Part shown: piece by piece, positions 30,366 to 43,074 of the stretch
How the letters are laid out: each line of letters begins with the position of its first letter
How positions within the stretch are numbered: position 1 is the first letter of the stretch
Source of the DNA: Erigeron canadensis
Lineage: Eukaryota; Streptophyta; Magnoliopsida; Asterales; Asteraceae
Direction: 5' to 3'
DNA: 64,000 nt
Assembly: GCF_010389155.1 (NCBI RefSeq)
Contig: NC_057767.1
Location: 20,285,723 to 20,349,722 of the forward strand
Notes under the pieces: generated by a model
Told to the model about the DNA's origin: nothing
What the model saw: the letters and a program-made list of their open reading frames with translations, nothing else
Database searches by the model: none
Made by a program: the position numbers and the translations under genes

Positions 30366-31478
30366 ATTTTAATGAAAGTATGAAAAGGTTTGTGTAATGA
30401 AATGGATATCTTCCGAGGTGAAAGGAATGGTTTGGGTATTGATTAAGATTAGATTCACATTTTATTCACCTTATTTGCGTAAACCGTCCGACACATTAAG
30501 TATGGAGGCGTTTAAGACCCCACAATGATAAATTTGGGGAATGAGTCTAGCTAACGACTCGTTTATAAATTAAGCGCTTCCCCGGGAGGCAACCTGAGGT
30601 TAGGTAAAAATTTTTTCTTTTTTTTTTTTTTAATTTCTTTTGTCTAGTTTAAATGTTATTTAATTTTGATTAATTTTAAAAATCCAAAAAAATTGAAAAA
30701 TAAAAAAATACAAAAAGATTTTTGATTTTTAGTTTAGTTTGTTTATTTTTCGCATTTAGATTTTTAGTATTATTATTTTTAGTTTTTCTTTTTATGTTGG
30801 TATGTTTAATGTGTTTGTTGAGTGCTCGTTAGAGCTATAAGAAAGGATTTAAAATGCGGTTGAGATGCAGTTTGCACTTATTTTATCTTTAGGATCAACC
30901 GAGCATTTGGAGCATGCGCATTAAACCCGGGAAGTTTCTAAGTTCTTTACTCTTTTTATTTTCTTTTTCCTATTTCCCATAATTTTTATTAGTTCATTGT
31001 ACATTGAGGGCATTGTACAACTCAAGTGTGGGGAGAGAGGTAAATAGAAAAAAGCCGGATTATTGTGGGTAAAGTTTGAAACTTTTGCTTGTTTGTCCTT
31101 ATAGTTGAATTACTTTGTCATATAGATTTAATCATATTTAGTAAGTAATTGAACTATATTTCCTTTAGTCAAAAATTTTAATTTGTGAAATGTGTTTTGA
31201 ATGATTAAATAGGCAAAATCTCTTCTGGATTGATTACATGACTAGCACACTCTACCACAAAACACCCGAATATGTGAGGTCTTGCTTCATTTTTAGTATG
31301 ATAGGTGTACGGTTTTGGAACTACTAGCCTTGTAAATTTGTCCTTCTCTTAGGCTTTTGGATTTATCCGGAAGTAAGGGTCTCTTTTAGAGCTCTGAACT
31401 ATGACATGCAAGTTTGAGGTTGATTTTCCATTACCGTTTATTTCTTCTTTAATATGAGTGTGTCGGTGATTGCTTTGA
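30366..31478 (+). other. F: 3' non-coding region
   Basis: It contains T-rich low complexity (30610-30780), a CCCCGGGAGGCAACC motif (30580-30594) of a kind I recall from Athila-type elements, and a purine tract at 31023-31034. The 450 bp after the tract do not match the first part of the 5' LTR, so the 3' LTR here is truncated or replaced. Confidence 0.5.
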
Positions 31479-32263
31479 TACATTGATAATGGTTGTATAA
31501 ATCTTTCGAATTCAAGTTGATTTGATTTAACGTTGTGTCGTAATCTTAGCTTATTAATTCTTTGTTCATTAACTCTTAATTGCGGATAGTTTTTGCATGA
31601 TCTCAGTGGTAACTTAGGTTGTGTAGAAGTTATTTTGATTGCTTGGTTAGAAACAATTGTTTCTATGACGGGTACGGTAGAAAGTAATTAATAGTTAATA
31701 AAGGTTAACGGGTTAATAGTTGGGTACCATTAATAGACACAATTGTTATCTAAATAACCAAAACAATTAGTTGACTAGGAAAGTTATGAAAGGCGTCTTG
31801 GGGTACCGGTCTTAGTAATGGAACTAGTTAATTAAGGGAATTAAATAAAGTAACGAACTTGACGGGTACGGGGTTAGTCTTCGTTTAGTTCTCGGTTATA
31901 AATCAACATATTTGAATTGATTCTTTAATTATATGCAACCTAAATAATGTGTATCATGGAGTCGAAGTGGATGATCTTCTCATCCCATTTGATTTAAAAA
32001 CAATTTTCTTTTCGATAAATTCTTTGAAATTTCTAACTCTTTCAATCAACTAACTTTTAATACAAAATCAAGATGACGAGGTGTCTTTAAAATCTAAAGT
32101 TTTTTAACTACTTAAAACTCGCTAGTTCTTTGTAGTCTCCGTGGAACGAACCTTTACTTGCTTTAATCTATATTGCATACGAACGGGTCCACTGCCCGAT
32201 TGTGTGTGGTATTCGATTCGGAGTATTTGTAAGGATTTAATTTAACTAGATTTTCACACATCA
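31479..32263 (+). repeat. F: partial 3' LTR (785 bp)
   Basis: It matches 28104-28886 with few differences. The first ~700 bp of the LTR, including the palindrome array and TATA box, are absent. Confidence 0.8.
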
Positions 32264-32406
32264 AGTGCCTCCACACGCTCAAGGTGATGCTTCTTGATAT
32301 TAATATGGATCTTTGTTTTGGGTACACGGATAGCAGGTCTCGGTGTTGCGGCCAGCTTTCTGGACACCTATATCATTGTTCGGTCGAATCCTAACTTATC
32401 TGCCAT
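32264..32406 (-). pseudogene. A: gag N-terminus
   Basis: An ATG at 32406 on the minus strand begins MADKLGFDRT. An in-frame TAG stop follows after about 12 codons, then more gag-like coding (RVPKTKIHINIKKHHLERV). It is cut off by F. The position right after A's PBS and leader supports this as the gag start. Confidence 0.55.
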
Positions 32407-32674
32407 CTAATTCACGAATCTACCGAACTCTATTTGAATCTACCCTAAAGTAGTACTAACTAATAACATGACAAAAAGAAAGACTATCGAAAACTAATCT
32501 AAGAAAATAAAATCTTTTTGTATTTTTAAATTTTTTCAAATTTTTATGGTTTTTCAAATTTTAAGAAAAAGTAAAAACAATCTAATATAAATTAATAAGA
32601 AACTAAAACTAACTCTTCTGTGTAAACACGAAAGAGTTGAATTACCCTAACCTAACTATAATCCTAAGTGAATA

Positions 32675-32697
32675 GTCCCCGGCAGCGGCGCCAAAAA
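32675..32697 (-). promoter_or_regulatory. A primer-binding site
   Basis: On the minus strand the LTR ends CTCATCA at 32700, then comes AG and TTTTTGGCGCCGCTGCCGGG. This fixes the orientation of A and is the PBS type used by plant Tat/Athila elements. Confidence 0.85.
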
Positions 32698-32699
32698 CT

Positions 32700-34346
32700 T
32701 GATGAGATAGAAGTTTAACTTATATTTTCCTAACAAGTTTTAAATTTATATTACAAGGTTAACTTCTCTACTACACTCACTCACGGGCAGTGGACCCGTT
32801 CGTTTATAGTATAGCAAATCGGTAAGACCAGGATCGTTCTATGGGACTATGCTCTAAGAATGCAGCTAGGTGTAATTCTAAGATTGTTGGGAGTTTTGTC
32901 ACTACTTAATTAACTAAAACTAAAAGCAAAAGTTTCCAACCGCTTGGTCTAGCGAGGAAACACTGAATAATTTGATTTATAAAAGATTATAATAATAATG
33001 AAAACGATACATTTACTTAGAAACAGTTCACATGCCACATAGATCATCTACCATGTTACTTATAATAGTTGAACAACTAATCACGACCAAGCTTCCTGTT
33101 AAGTCCCTCGGTTTAGATGGTCAAGATTCCAGTTAAGTCACATAACCCTTTGATTAAGCTTCATGTTAAGTCCCCTAATCAAGATTATAATCTAAGTCTA
33201 TTTTTATAACCTAACCTTTATAATTTAACGTGATTCCTGTTAAGTCACCCAAGCAGTTTGTATTCCTGTTAAGTCCTCAACCTACTTTAACTAGATCAAG
33301 CATAAAAACGTCCAACAACTACAAGCACATAATATCACTATAAAAGCATGATCACATTATCCAAGCAGATGCATAGTAATTTAGCTACTTATGACAAGAC
33401 ATTCAATACTAACAATCATCAAATATATAGAATTCATAGTAATAATTGTATGGTAAGATAAGTCTTGCAATATTGTAACCCTAATAACAAAAAAAAAAAA
33501 AAAAGGAAAGATCAAACTAAAAGGTATGTGGCTGGCTGATGTTGATGTTGACTTAGAAGATCCAAAGTCGCGGCTGCAGCCTCCTTTGTTCCTTTCGGTT
33601 GAACCTCTCGAGCAATACCCACGCCTTCTTGATTGATTATTATGATGATTATGTTGTTAAGGATTGATGTTTGATTGATTGGATGATTTGGAGGTGTTAG
33701 GAGGGTTTAGATTTGATGGAAATGCCATAACAACAGCCCCCAAGTCGTCTGGAGAAAGTATGTTTCGGCTATGAGGGTTTAGAGGGGTATTCATAGGTTT
33801 AAGGTAAAACCCTAGCTAGCCGACCTACTTCCAGCGGCGTTGGTAGAAGTCCCAGCGGTGCTGGCTGGCTTCCAGCTCCGCTGGTTGGTGTCCCAGCTTC
33901 GTTGGTTGACTCCCAGCTCCGCTGGTAATGTTCTAGCTCGGCTGGTTGGCTTCTGGATGACTTCCAGCGGCGCTAGAGCTTGATATGAGCGGCTCTGGTC
34001 CTGGACATCAACATGAAAGTTGTAGATCTTTCTTTGGCCTTTCCATGGATAGCTTACTCGTCAGAAATGGAGTTTGTATGAAGAAGTTATGCCCAAAATA
34101 CTAACACGTGGTCGTATGCTTCATGTTGGCCTCAAATTCTTCATCTTCCGCTTGCTAGTTTTCGTCCAAAAGTCTTGTGGCTTCATGATAAGTTGAGTAA
34201 AGACGTTTGCCTTCACTTGTACGCCTTGTGAACCTTTCATAACATGTCATCCCATTAAGTACCAATAGTTCACATATCTTAACTTATTTAGACATCAAAA
34301 CATGACCTAAATATATAAGAAATAATCACAAAATGTACGCTCATCA
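32700..34346 (-). repeat. A: 5' LTR (1647 bp)
   Basis: Partner of 14747-16373. It has the same repeated TTCCTGTTAAGTC words and the hairpin near its end, and seven rather than six palindrome copies. Confidence 0.85.
33831..33974. repeat. Palindrome array in the A 5' LTR (7 copies)
   Basis: Copies begin at 33831, 33852, 33872, 33893, 33913, 33933 and 33964, giving gaps of 21, 20, 21, 20, 20 and 31 bp. Compared with the other LTR it has one additional ~20-bp unit (33852). Confidence 0.88.
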
Positions 34347-34637
34347 GAGGTGTAAAAGTGAAATTTGGAATTAGAGTTGTTTCCTAATTCCACGCCAAAG
34401 AGGGCCAAAAATTTCAAGGCTTCTAGGCCTTGTGATTACTTGTCCATCAAGTTTAAAACCATCCTAATTAAGCCTAAAAATAGAGTGCATGGGCTTAAGG
34501 ATTTTACATACACACAAGACAATAGACTTGAAAATCTCTCCTCTCTCCCTTCTTTGTTCGATCGGCCAAAAGCAAAAACCCAAGGGGTTTTGGGTTTAGG
34601 GTTTTGACATTTAGGGTTCTACACAAAGGGTTTTTTT
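34347..34637 (+). repeat. H 5' LTR, second part
   Basis: It matches 52061-52346 and includes the AT/CT-rich leader with the AAAATCTCTCCTCTCTCCC block. It breaks off inside a T run at 34637, where LINE piece L begins. A small frame at 34365-34607 is LTR sequence, not a gene. Confidence 0.8.
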
Positions 34638-36650
34638 GTAGATAAAGGTAAACGTATTATAAATGCAAAAAACATTTACAAAGTAATGCCCCCACGGGCC
34701 CCCAATAATAAGATAAAAGGGACCCATGGTGCAGGAAATGAACCAACTGAATAACTGGACAGGCCCAGAAACCCAATAAATAATCAAACTAGCAATCTAA
34801 ACAATTAGAGTATAAAACAATTCTAGTATAACTATCAGTGCTAGTCATCCATCTTCATGAACTGACCAAAACCATCATCTGATTCAACATCTTCTTTAGC
34901 ATACATATCATCATCATCCCCAGCAGCATGTGACCGAGGGAATACTAACATCATCAGTGCTAATCTGGCATAGTACATCATACTGGTTCCTAGTCTCAAC
35001 AGCACGACCAAGTGGTGTAAGTATAGAATCATGATTAGTATGAGCCTATGTACCTGAGTAAGTGTCTGGAACTGTATCTGTATGAATCTGGAGTGGTCTC
35101 TGTGGAACTGGAGCAGCAGGAAATCTGACTGGAGCTGATAAATCTGTAGTGGCTGGAGTAGGAGTAGTTGCTGCTGGAGCCTTACCCTTTGGGTCATTTG
35201 TCTTTTTAGGTTCATATATGACCTTAGGCTTAGGCATAGAGAAAGATGGGGCTTTTTTGGGACTCCTCTTTTGTCTCCTAGGCTTTTGAAACCCATCCTG
35301 ATCCTGGACCTCTGCTGGAGTAGCCTGTTGGGCCCTAGTTGGGCCTACCTTGGTCCCTGATGGACCTACCTGTAATGCTGGAGTTGCAGAAGCCATCCGG
35401 GCTTCCATCTATTTCTGTGTCCTTGGTCTCACACTGCAATCATCAAATTTATGCCCGAAAATCTTACAATGTGAACAACTAGGAGGTAGCCAATGATACT
35501 CAAGTCTGAACCGTCTCACAGAATCTAGAATCTCGGCCTCAGCAAACATAGCAATATCTCTCAATGAGTCAAACTCAACCAAAACTCTAGCAAATACTGC
35601 CCTGCCTTTCTTGTTTTCACACATTTCAGCAGTATATCTGTCAACAGTAATAGGGACACCTATAGAACTAACCAAGTGGCTGAGAATATCATAATTCCAC
35701 ATAATAGCTGGCAAATCATAAATGTTAACCTAGAGGGAAACCTTATTGAGAATTGGTTTATCAAACCAGATTTCAGTTTCCCATTTCCTTAGCATTATAG
35801 GAATGTCATTAAATAACCATGGTCCATTCTCAAACACATGCAACTGACCCTAATCAGACTTGAACATAAACAAAAAGAAATCCTGGTCATTCAATATAAC
35901 ATCCTCCAAACCAAACTTTTTCCATAAACGATTTGCATGAAATTGCACAAAAGGGAAGGCATGACGTTTACCAATGAAATGACCAACTAGAGTATTATTC
36001 CAACATTCACTTTGTTGCATTAAAAGATCACGTGGAATAACAGCTCTAGATATACCTGAATCAGTAACAACTAGAGGGATGAATCTCAATTTACCTTTCT
36101 TGCTGATGTTAGCAGCATCTTGAAAAATAGAGGCATAGGTACGTGGCTGCTGGACCTTAGGACTGTCAGGGTGTCCACCAAGATCATTAGGAGAAACATC
36201 ATGCCTAGAGGCATCATCTGAAGCAGGATGAATGTCATTTGCATGACATGCAGCCGGCTGAAAGTAAGCAGCATCAGGAGGGAACTTTGGTGCTTCTGGC
36301 ATAGTAGGTACATTAGAATCACCAACATTTGCATGCAAACCATGCATAGTTGGATCGGCATTCAAGTTCAAACCATCCCCATTCGAATCATTAAAATCCC
36401 TACCATCATCAACAGTTGGCACGCCATTTTTATCCCATGAGTCAGCCACTTTTTCAATAGTGGCTGATGCGGAAGACGTTTTAAGATTATCACATGGTTT
36501 GTTGTTGTCAAGTGAGACACCGAAATGCTCATCAACTTCATTCAATTGTGTCCCCACAGTGTGTAGGTGCCGAACCAGAGTTGACCGGCATTGACTTTGT
36601 GGCCGGCGAGTTGAAATTAGGGTTTTTTGCCAAATGATCAACCAAAATCC
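34638..36650 (-). pseudogene. L: LINE ORF1 remnant (DUF4283/zinc-knuckle type)
   Basis: From about 36641 downward the frames read a polar N-terminus. Then comes a plant LINE ORF1 core (YASIFQDAA near 36130, CWNNTLVGHFIGKRHAFPFVQ near 36000, LWKKFGLEDV near 35930), a stop near 35850, more core to about 35720, and a CCHC-like knuckle (CSHCKIFGHKFDDC, about 35480-35440). A Pro/Lys-rich tail runs to 34841. At least three stops or frame changes break it. The family is an RNA-binding ORF1 of L1-type LINEs. No ORF2 follows; the T run at the left edge could be an A tail or part of the LTR. Confidence 0.75.
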
Positions 36651-38203
36651 TATTCAATTCATGAGTAATCCATCAAGGAATTTGTGGCATACTTCAAGAT
36701 CATGCTCCCCCTCAATTCATGAGTATAAACATTTTGGAGCATCTTTGAACATTTGTTCCATCTTGAGATAATATCGTTGACTGAAATTCCATTAATTGCA
36801 AGTTTTTCCATTAATCCCATACATCCTTAACTTTAAATATTCTCTCTTATCTTCATCCCTAACCTCCATACACTCACTTCAGCACAAATCAAGCTAAAAA
36901 ATCAATCATAATCGTTTTCTCCCCCTCATAATGACAAAGTTGGGAACCAATGTCATTATGCAAACATTGATTAATTAAATACTAAAAGAAATAACACAAG
37001 TTAAAACAAGATTTGCCTGGAGAAATATCAAGCATCCACTCATCAACTCAAATCATTAGCCCAACCCAAAGAATCCTAAGGGTAACTAAAATGTAAGGTT
37101 GAAGTTGTTGGTACAAACGTTATAGAATGGTGTTGGTGGTTTTTGTGTTTGTGAGATGAGAAAAGAAACTGGATAAGAATGATCCGTTAACATGTTCAAA
37201 AATCAAAAGGATTAATGAAATGACCGATAGAAATGTATAACATTTTTCGGATTTCCTATGTATTATTGAGACATGCACAAAGCAATGTTCTAACATAGTT
37301 CGGTCTGCGGCTTTTCAACCACTAGATTGCTCTAAAGAATATAAATCATGGTTAGTACAGCGAAAGCGTTCGATGACCACAATCTATTATCCTCATGTGC
37401 ACACTAATTACCGAACTTCAATTGATGAAAAGTCATTTTGAAAAACATCAAACGTGCGTATGAAAAGATTTGAAAACACATTTGAACTTTTGAAATTTTT
37501 GAAATCACAAACTCCCCCTTAATCTATGCAAAGGTATATCAAAATGTTTTTCATAGAAAGGTAGAGCAAAAATTGGTTTTTGTGAGATAAAAAAAACTTT
37601 GTTGTGATATATACGGAAAAATTTGAGAGTCTAACGTGAACAAGATTTTAAGGAACACAAAGTTTTGCTTCAACAACAATGTTCATAGTAAGACTCCTAG
37701 GGAGTACACAAAGGCGTTCGATCCTTCGCATCTTACATCAACAAGTTGGATGCAAAATAAAATATTTAAGCACATTTAACTCAATCAATTGTTCAAGATG
37801 AGACAACTAAGGAGTACACAAAGGTGTTCAATCTTTTGCTTCTCATATCAACAATTGAGAGTTTCTGAAAAAAATAATTTGTTTAACAACGGAGAGTAAC
37901 AAAATCTTTTGGCGGAAAAAATAATTTTTTGCCCAGGGTTTTCAAAAGAAATCATGAAAGTCTTTTTTGGAAATAAATAAAACAATGAAGCATGGGTTAT
38001 ACACAGAATATGTATAAGCCACTTTGAAATAAATAAATCTTTGAAGCACGGGTTACATACATAGTATATGTAAGCCTCTTTAAAAAGAAAAAAATAAAGA
38101 AAATCTTTTTGTTATTTTTCAAAATTTTATATTTTTGTATTTGATTTTTGACTTTTCAAATTTTGTATTTTGTTTTTCAAGAATGTATCAAAAACAAAAT
38201 AAG
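36651..38203 (-). other. C: post-pol non-coding region
   Basis: No gene was found. It has GGGGGAG tracts, two diverged direct repeats of about 60 bp (37690-37750 and 37802-37862; GGAGTACACAAAGG shared), and two GGGTTA.A...TATGTA-AGCC repeats 57 bp apart (about 37990 and 38045). It resembles the structured 3' region of SIRE-like elements. Confidence 0.5.
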
Positions 38204-41097
38204 TTAAGGTTCAAGATTTAACATGCCAAGCTTGGAGATAAGAAAATTAAACCTCTTTTCGTCCAATGGTTTGGTAAACAAATATGCAAGCTGATAGTCA
38301 GTTCCCACAAAGTAGAGCTCGATGTCACCTTTCTCAATATGATCTTTGAGATGATATTTCACATCTATATGCTTTGATCGAGAGTGGTTTACTGAATTGA
38401 CTGCAATAGCAATGGCACTTTGAGAATCACAATAGATAGGGATATGATCATATTTCAGACCATAATCTGTAAGTTGAGTCTTCATCCATAGTACTTGAGC
38501 ACAACAACTAGCCGCAGCCACATATTCAGCTTTAGCTGTTGATAGTGACACACAATTCTATTTTTTGGAAGACCAACTCACAATTTTATCACCTAAAAAT
38601 TGTAAAGTACCGGAAGTACTCTTGCGATCAAGCTTACAACCTGCTTGATCTGCATCTGAATAGGCAGTTAGATTGAATCCAGTATCCCTTGGATACCAGA
38701 GACCTAAATTGGGTGTACCCTTCAGATAACGAAATATGTATTTCACAGCTTGATAATTTAAATCTGTTGGAGCAACTTGATACCTAGCACACATACATGT
38801 TGCAAACATTATATCTGGGCAAGATGCTGTAAGATACAACAACGAACCAATCATACTTCTATATCTCTTTTGGTCAAATGGTTTCCCATTTTTATCAGCA
38901 TTAATATTTGTTCGAGCAGCCATTGAGGTAGAAATTGAAGAACATATAGTCATATCAAACTTTTTCAACATATCATTAATGTATTTACCTTGTGATATAA
39001 AAATACCATTTGGTAATTGTTTGATTTGAAGACCCAAAAAGTAGTTCATTTCCCCAATCATGCTCATTTCAAAATGATTAACCATTAGAGATGAAAAGTT
39101 TCGGCAAAATGTTTGACTGGTTGACCTAAAGATAATGTCATCAACATATATTTGGACAAGAAGAACATGTTTACCTTGTTTACGAATGAACAGGGTAGGG
39201 TCTATTGTGCCTTTGGTAAAGCCACTTCTAATCAAGAAAGTAGTTAAGGAATCATACCATGCGTGGGGTGCTTGCTTAAGACCATAGAGAGTCTTGTCTA
39301 ACTTGTAGACATGGTTTGGCCTTTTAGAATCAACAAAACCTTCTGGTTGTTCAACGTAAACTTCTTCTTTGAGTTTACCATTCAAGAAAGTTGTCTTCAC
39401 ATCCATTTGAAACACAGTGAAGTTTCAAAATGCGGTATAAGCTAAGAAAATCTGAATGGCTTCCATTCTTGCAACTGGAGCAAAAATTTCATCGAAGTCA
39501 ACACCAGGTTGTTGACAATAACCCTTTGCAACAAGTCGAGCTTTGTTCCTTACTACTACTCCATTCTCATCCTTCTTGTTCTTGAAAATCCACTTTGTTC
39601 CAATAGGTTCATCTTTTCTTGGATTTGGAACTAATCTCCATACTTTCAGTCTTTCAAATTGAGCGAGTTCTTCTTGCATAGCTTTAACCCACTCTGGATC
39701 ATGAAGAGCTTCAGATACAGTTTTGGGTTCGATGTTGCTGAGAGAAAGTGCAACAAGACACTCGTTTACTGAAGTACGAGTAGATACTCCGGTTTGTAGA
39801 TCTCCAATAATTCGATCAATAGGATGATTTTTCAGCATACGTGACCATTTGCGATCATGAGGAAGAGGATCTTGTTGTTGAACATCTACATCATCATCAT
39901 TAAAACCTGAGTTTTGTTGAGAGATGAAATCATAGCTTGGTAGAATAGCTTCCTCATAGGATGGATGATCGAAGTCAAGTGGTACATACACATTTGGAGT
40001 GTTTATTGGATTGGTAGTCTGAGTAAACTGGGTAGGTTGTTCTTGAACATTCACTTGAGAAGAAATATTAGGAGAGGGTGGTGAAGAAGAATCATTAGAA
40101 GAGGATGAAGAACTACTACTAGAAAATGTAGCACCTTGCTTAGAAGAACTTGATGATGATTCATGATTGTTGTCAGGAACTGGATTATTTGTCTGAATTG
40201 GTTCAACGATGATTTGAGGTTCTTCATCATGAATCGGTTTAGAATTGTAGAATTCTTCAAAAAGAATATCTAATTGATCACTTGTTGGAGTTGGAAACTT
40301 GAATTTTGATGCTAAAGTAGAAGTCCTTGATGAAGTACTTGAAGCACTTGGATCATTACTTGTTGGTATCAAACTTTCTTGTTCAAAGATCATGCCTGAC
40401 CACTCATCAAACCAAACATTCATTGTTTCTTGAATTGTATTTGTTCGGCAATTGTAGATTCGGTAGGCAATCGATGTCTTGGAATAACCAACAAAATAAC
40501 CTTCATCACCTTTCTTCTCGAACTTTCCAAGATTCTCCCGATCATTCAAAGTATAACAAACACACCCAAAGATATGAAAATAGTTGATGTTGGGTTTGCG
40601 TTTGTTAACAACCTCATAAGGAGTCTTCTCGAAACGTTGATTGACAATGGACCGATTCTGAGTGTGACAAGCAGTGTCAACAGCTTCAGCCCACATATTG
40701 GAAGGTAACTTGGAATAAGCAAGCATTGTTCTTGCAGCTTCCACTAGCATTCGATTTCTCCTTTCAACGACACCGTTTTGTTGTGGGGTACGAACTGCAG
40801 AGAACTAGTGAGTAATGCCCTTGGATTTACAAAACTCATCAAATACGGTATTCTTGAACTCAGTACCATTATCCGAACGGATGTAACGGACTGGAAGTTG
40901 AAGATTTACTTGAGTAGAAATGATGAAATCGATCAAAATCTGAGTTGTTTCATCTTTGGGGGCAAGAAACTTGACCCAAGTATATCTTGAATAATCAACA
41001 ACAATAACCAATATGTATTTCTTCCCATTTCGACTTTGTACTTTCATTGACCCACAAAGATCCATGTGAAGCAAATGAAGAGGTGCTAATGAATTTA
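38204..41097 (-). pseudogene. C: pol, downstream part (second IN-RT copy plus RNase H)
   Basis: After the duplication junction near 41097 the frame reads the integrase core again ([26 protein letters not shown]). RT follows with [16 protein letters not shown] near 39145 and YFLGLQI. RNase H follows with YSDADQAG near 38655, SLSTAKAEYVAAA near 38530 and DIKYH near 38365, ending at 38204. In-frame stops lie near 40807, 39423 and 38555. Confidence 0.88.
39082..41097 (-). repeat. Tandem duplication in C pol, downstream unit
   Basis: This unit repeats 41098-43074: the same integrase-to-RT segment, offset 1973 bp at its start and 2016 bp at its end. A ~43-bp stretch present here is missing in the upstream unit (near 41825). 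Confidence 0.85.
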
Positions 41098-43074
41098 CCA
41101 TAAGAGATGAAAAGTTTCGACAAAATGTTTGACTGGTTGACCCAAAGATAATGTCATCAACATATATTTGGACAAGAAGAACATGCTTACCTTGTTTGCG
41201 AATGAACAGGGTAGGGTCAATTGTGCCTTTGGTAAAGCCACCCCTTAGCAAGAAAGTAGTTAAGGAATCATACCATGCGCAGGGTGCTTGCTTAAGACCA
41301 TAGAGAGCCTTATCTAACCTGTAGACATGGTTTGGCCTTTTAGAATCAACAAAACCTTTCGGTTGTTCAACATAAACTTCTTCTTTGAGGTCATCATTCA
41401 AGAAAGCAGTCTTCACATCCATTTGAAACACAGTGAAGTTTCGAAATGCGGCATAAGCTAAGAAAATACGAATGGCCTCCATTCTTGCAACTGGAGCAAA
41501 AGTTTCGTCGAAGTCAACACCAGGTTGTTGGCAATAACCCTTTGCTACAAGTCGAGCTTTATTCTTTACTACCACTCCATTTTCATACTTTTTGTTCTAG
41601 AAAATCCACTTTGTTCCAATTGGTTCATCTTTTCTCGGATTTGGTACTAATCTCCATACTTTTAGTCTTTCAAACTGAGTGAGTTCTTCTTACATTGCCT
41701 TAACCTACTCTGTATCACGAAGAGCTTCAGAGACAGTTTTGGGTTCGATGTTGCTGAGAGAAAGTGCAACAAGACACTCGTTTACTGAAGTACGAGTAGT
41801 TACTCTGGCTTGTGGATTTCCAATAACTTGAGGAAGAGGATCTTGTTGTTGAATATCAACATCATCATCATTAAAACCTGAGTTTTATTGAGTGATGGAA
41901 TCATAGCTTGGTAGAATTGCTTCCTCATAGGATGGATGATCAAAATCAAGTGGCACATAGACATTTGGAGTGTTTAATGGATTTGTTGTCTGAGTAAAGT
42001 GAGTAGGTTGTTCTTGAACATTCACTTGAGAAGAATTATCAGGAGAGGATGGTGAAGAAGAATCATTAGAAGAGGATGAAAAACTACTACTAGAAGATAT
42101 AGCACCTTGCTCAGAAGAACTTGATGATGATTCATGATTGTTGTCAGGAACTGGATTATTGTTTGGAATTGGTTCAACGATGACTTGAGGATCTTCATCA
42201 TGAATTGGTTTGGAATTGTAGAATTCTTCAAAAAGAATATCTAATTCATCACTTGTTGGAGTTGGAAACTTCTTGAATTAAGATGCTAAAGTAGAAGTCC
42301 TTGTTGAAGTACTTGAAGCACTTGGATCATTACTTGTTGGTAGCAAATTTCTTGCTCAAAAATCATGCCCGACATCTCATCAAACCAAACATTCATTGTC
42401 TCTTGAATTGTGTTTGTTCGGCGATTGTAGATTCGATAGGCAATTGATGTCTTGGAATAACCAACAAAGTAACCTTCATCACCTTTCTTCTCGAATTTTC
42501 CAAGATTCTCCCGATCATTCAAAGTATAACAAACACACCCAAATATATGAAAATAGTTGATGTTGGGTTTTCGTTTGTTAACAACCTCATAAGGAGTCTT
42601 TTCGAAACGTTGATTAACGATGGACCGATTCTGAGTGTGACAAGCAGTGTCAACAACTTCAGCCCACATATTAGATGGCAACTTTGAATAAGCAAGCATT
42701 GTCCATGCAGCTTCCACTAGCGTTCGATTTCTCCTTTCAACAACACCGTTTTGTTGTGGGGTACGAACTGCTGAAAATTGGTGAGTTATGCCCTTGGATT
42801 TACAAAACTCATCAAAAACGGCATTTTTGAACTTAGTTCCGTTATCCGAACGGATGTAACGAACTGGAAGTTGAAGATTTACTTGAGTAGAAGTGATGAA
42901 ATCAATCAAAATCTGAGTTGTTTCATCTTTGGATGCAAGAAACTTGACCCATGTATATCTTGAATAATCATCAACAATAACCAAGATGTATCTTTTTCCA
43001 TTTCGGCTTTGTACTTTCATCGGCCCACAAAGATCCATGTGAAGCAAATGAAGAGGTGCTAGTGAATTTGGAGA
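41098..43074 (-). repeat. Tandem duplication in C pol, upstream unit
   Basis: It runs from the integrase (NSLAPLHLL) to the RT (FSSLMVN). The join places RT directly before a second integrase start. The joined sequences share only a few bases (about AAATTCA), which suggests illegitimate or very short-homology recombination. Confidence 0.85.

Larger units (their letters stand above)
27404..32263 (+). mobile_element. F: non-autonomous gypsy element inserted in the A gag
   Basis: The 5' LTR (27404-28886) is followed by AG and a PBS (28889-28911) of the same kind as A's. Two gag-like frames follow, then a GTGTGGGGAGAG purine tract (31023-31034). A 3' LTR copy keeps only the last 785 bp (31479-32263). 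No protease, RT or integrase was found. The LTR 3' end and PBS resemble A, so F probably depended on Athila-type enzymes. No clean TSD: gggtc on the left, agtgc on the right; a deletion at the right edge would explain this and the missing gag codons. Confidence 0.7.
14747..34346 (-). mobile_element. A: Athila-like gypsy element with three internal insertions
   Basis: Termini are TGATGAGC and GCTCATCA. The LTRs are 14747-16373 and 32700-34346, with a PBS inside the right LTR on the minus strand. Gag, protease, RT, RNase H and integrase occur in order on the minus strand. The TSD is taggt (14742-14746) against gaggt (34347-34351), one mismatch. The uninterrupted H LTR shows gaggt at this point, so the left copy mutated. 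Removing F, I and B leaves roughly 10.5 kb, a normal Athila size. All coding parts are broken by stops or frameshifts. Confidence 0.85.

Noticed and set aside
27404..32263. gggtc/agtgc as TSD of F
   Set aside because: They do not match; the right border is probably altered by a deletion.
34365..34607. An 80-codon frame
   Set aside because: It lies wholly in the H 5' LTR and has a direct copy in the 3' LTR at 52080-52320.
34631..34637. T run as certain A tail of LINE piece L
   Set aside because: The H LTR has TTTT at this point, so the run may be LTR sequence with a few extra T; no TSD was found.
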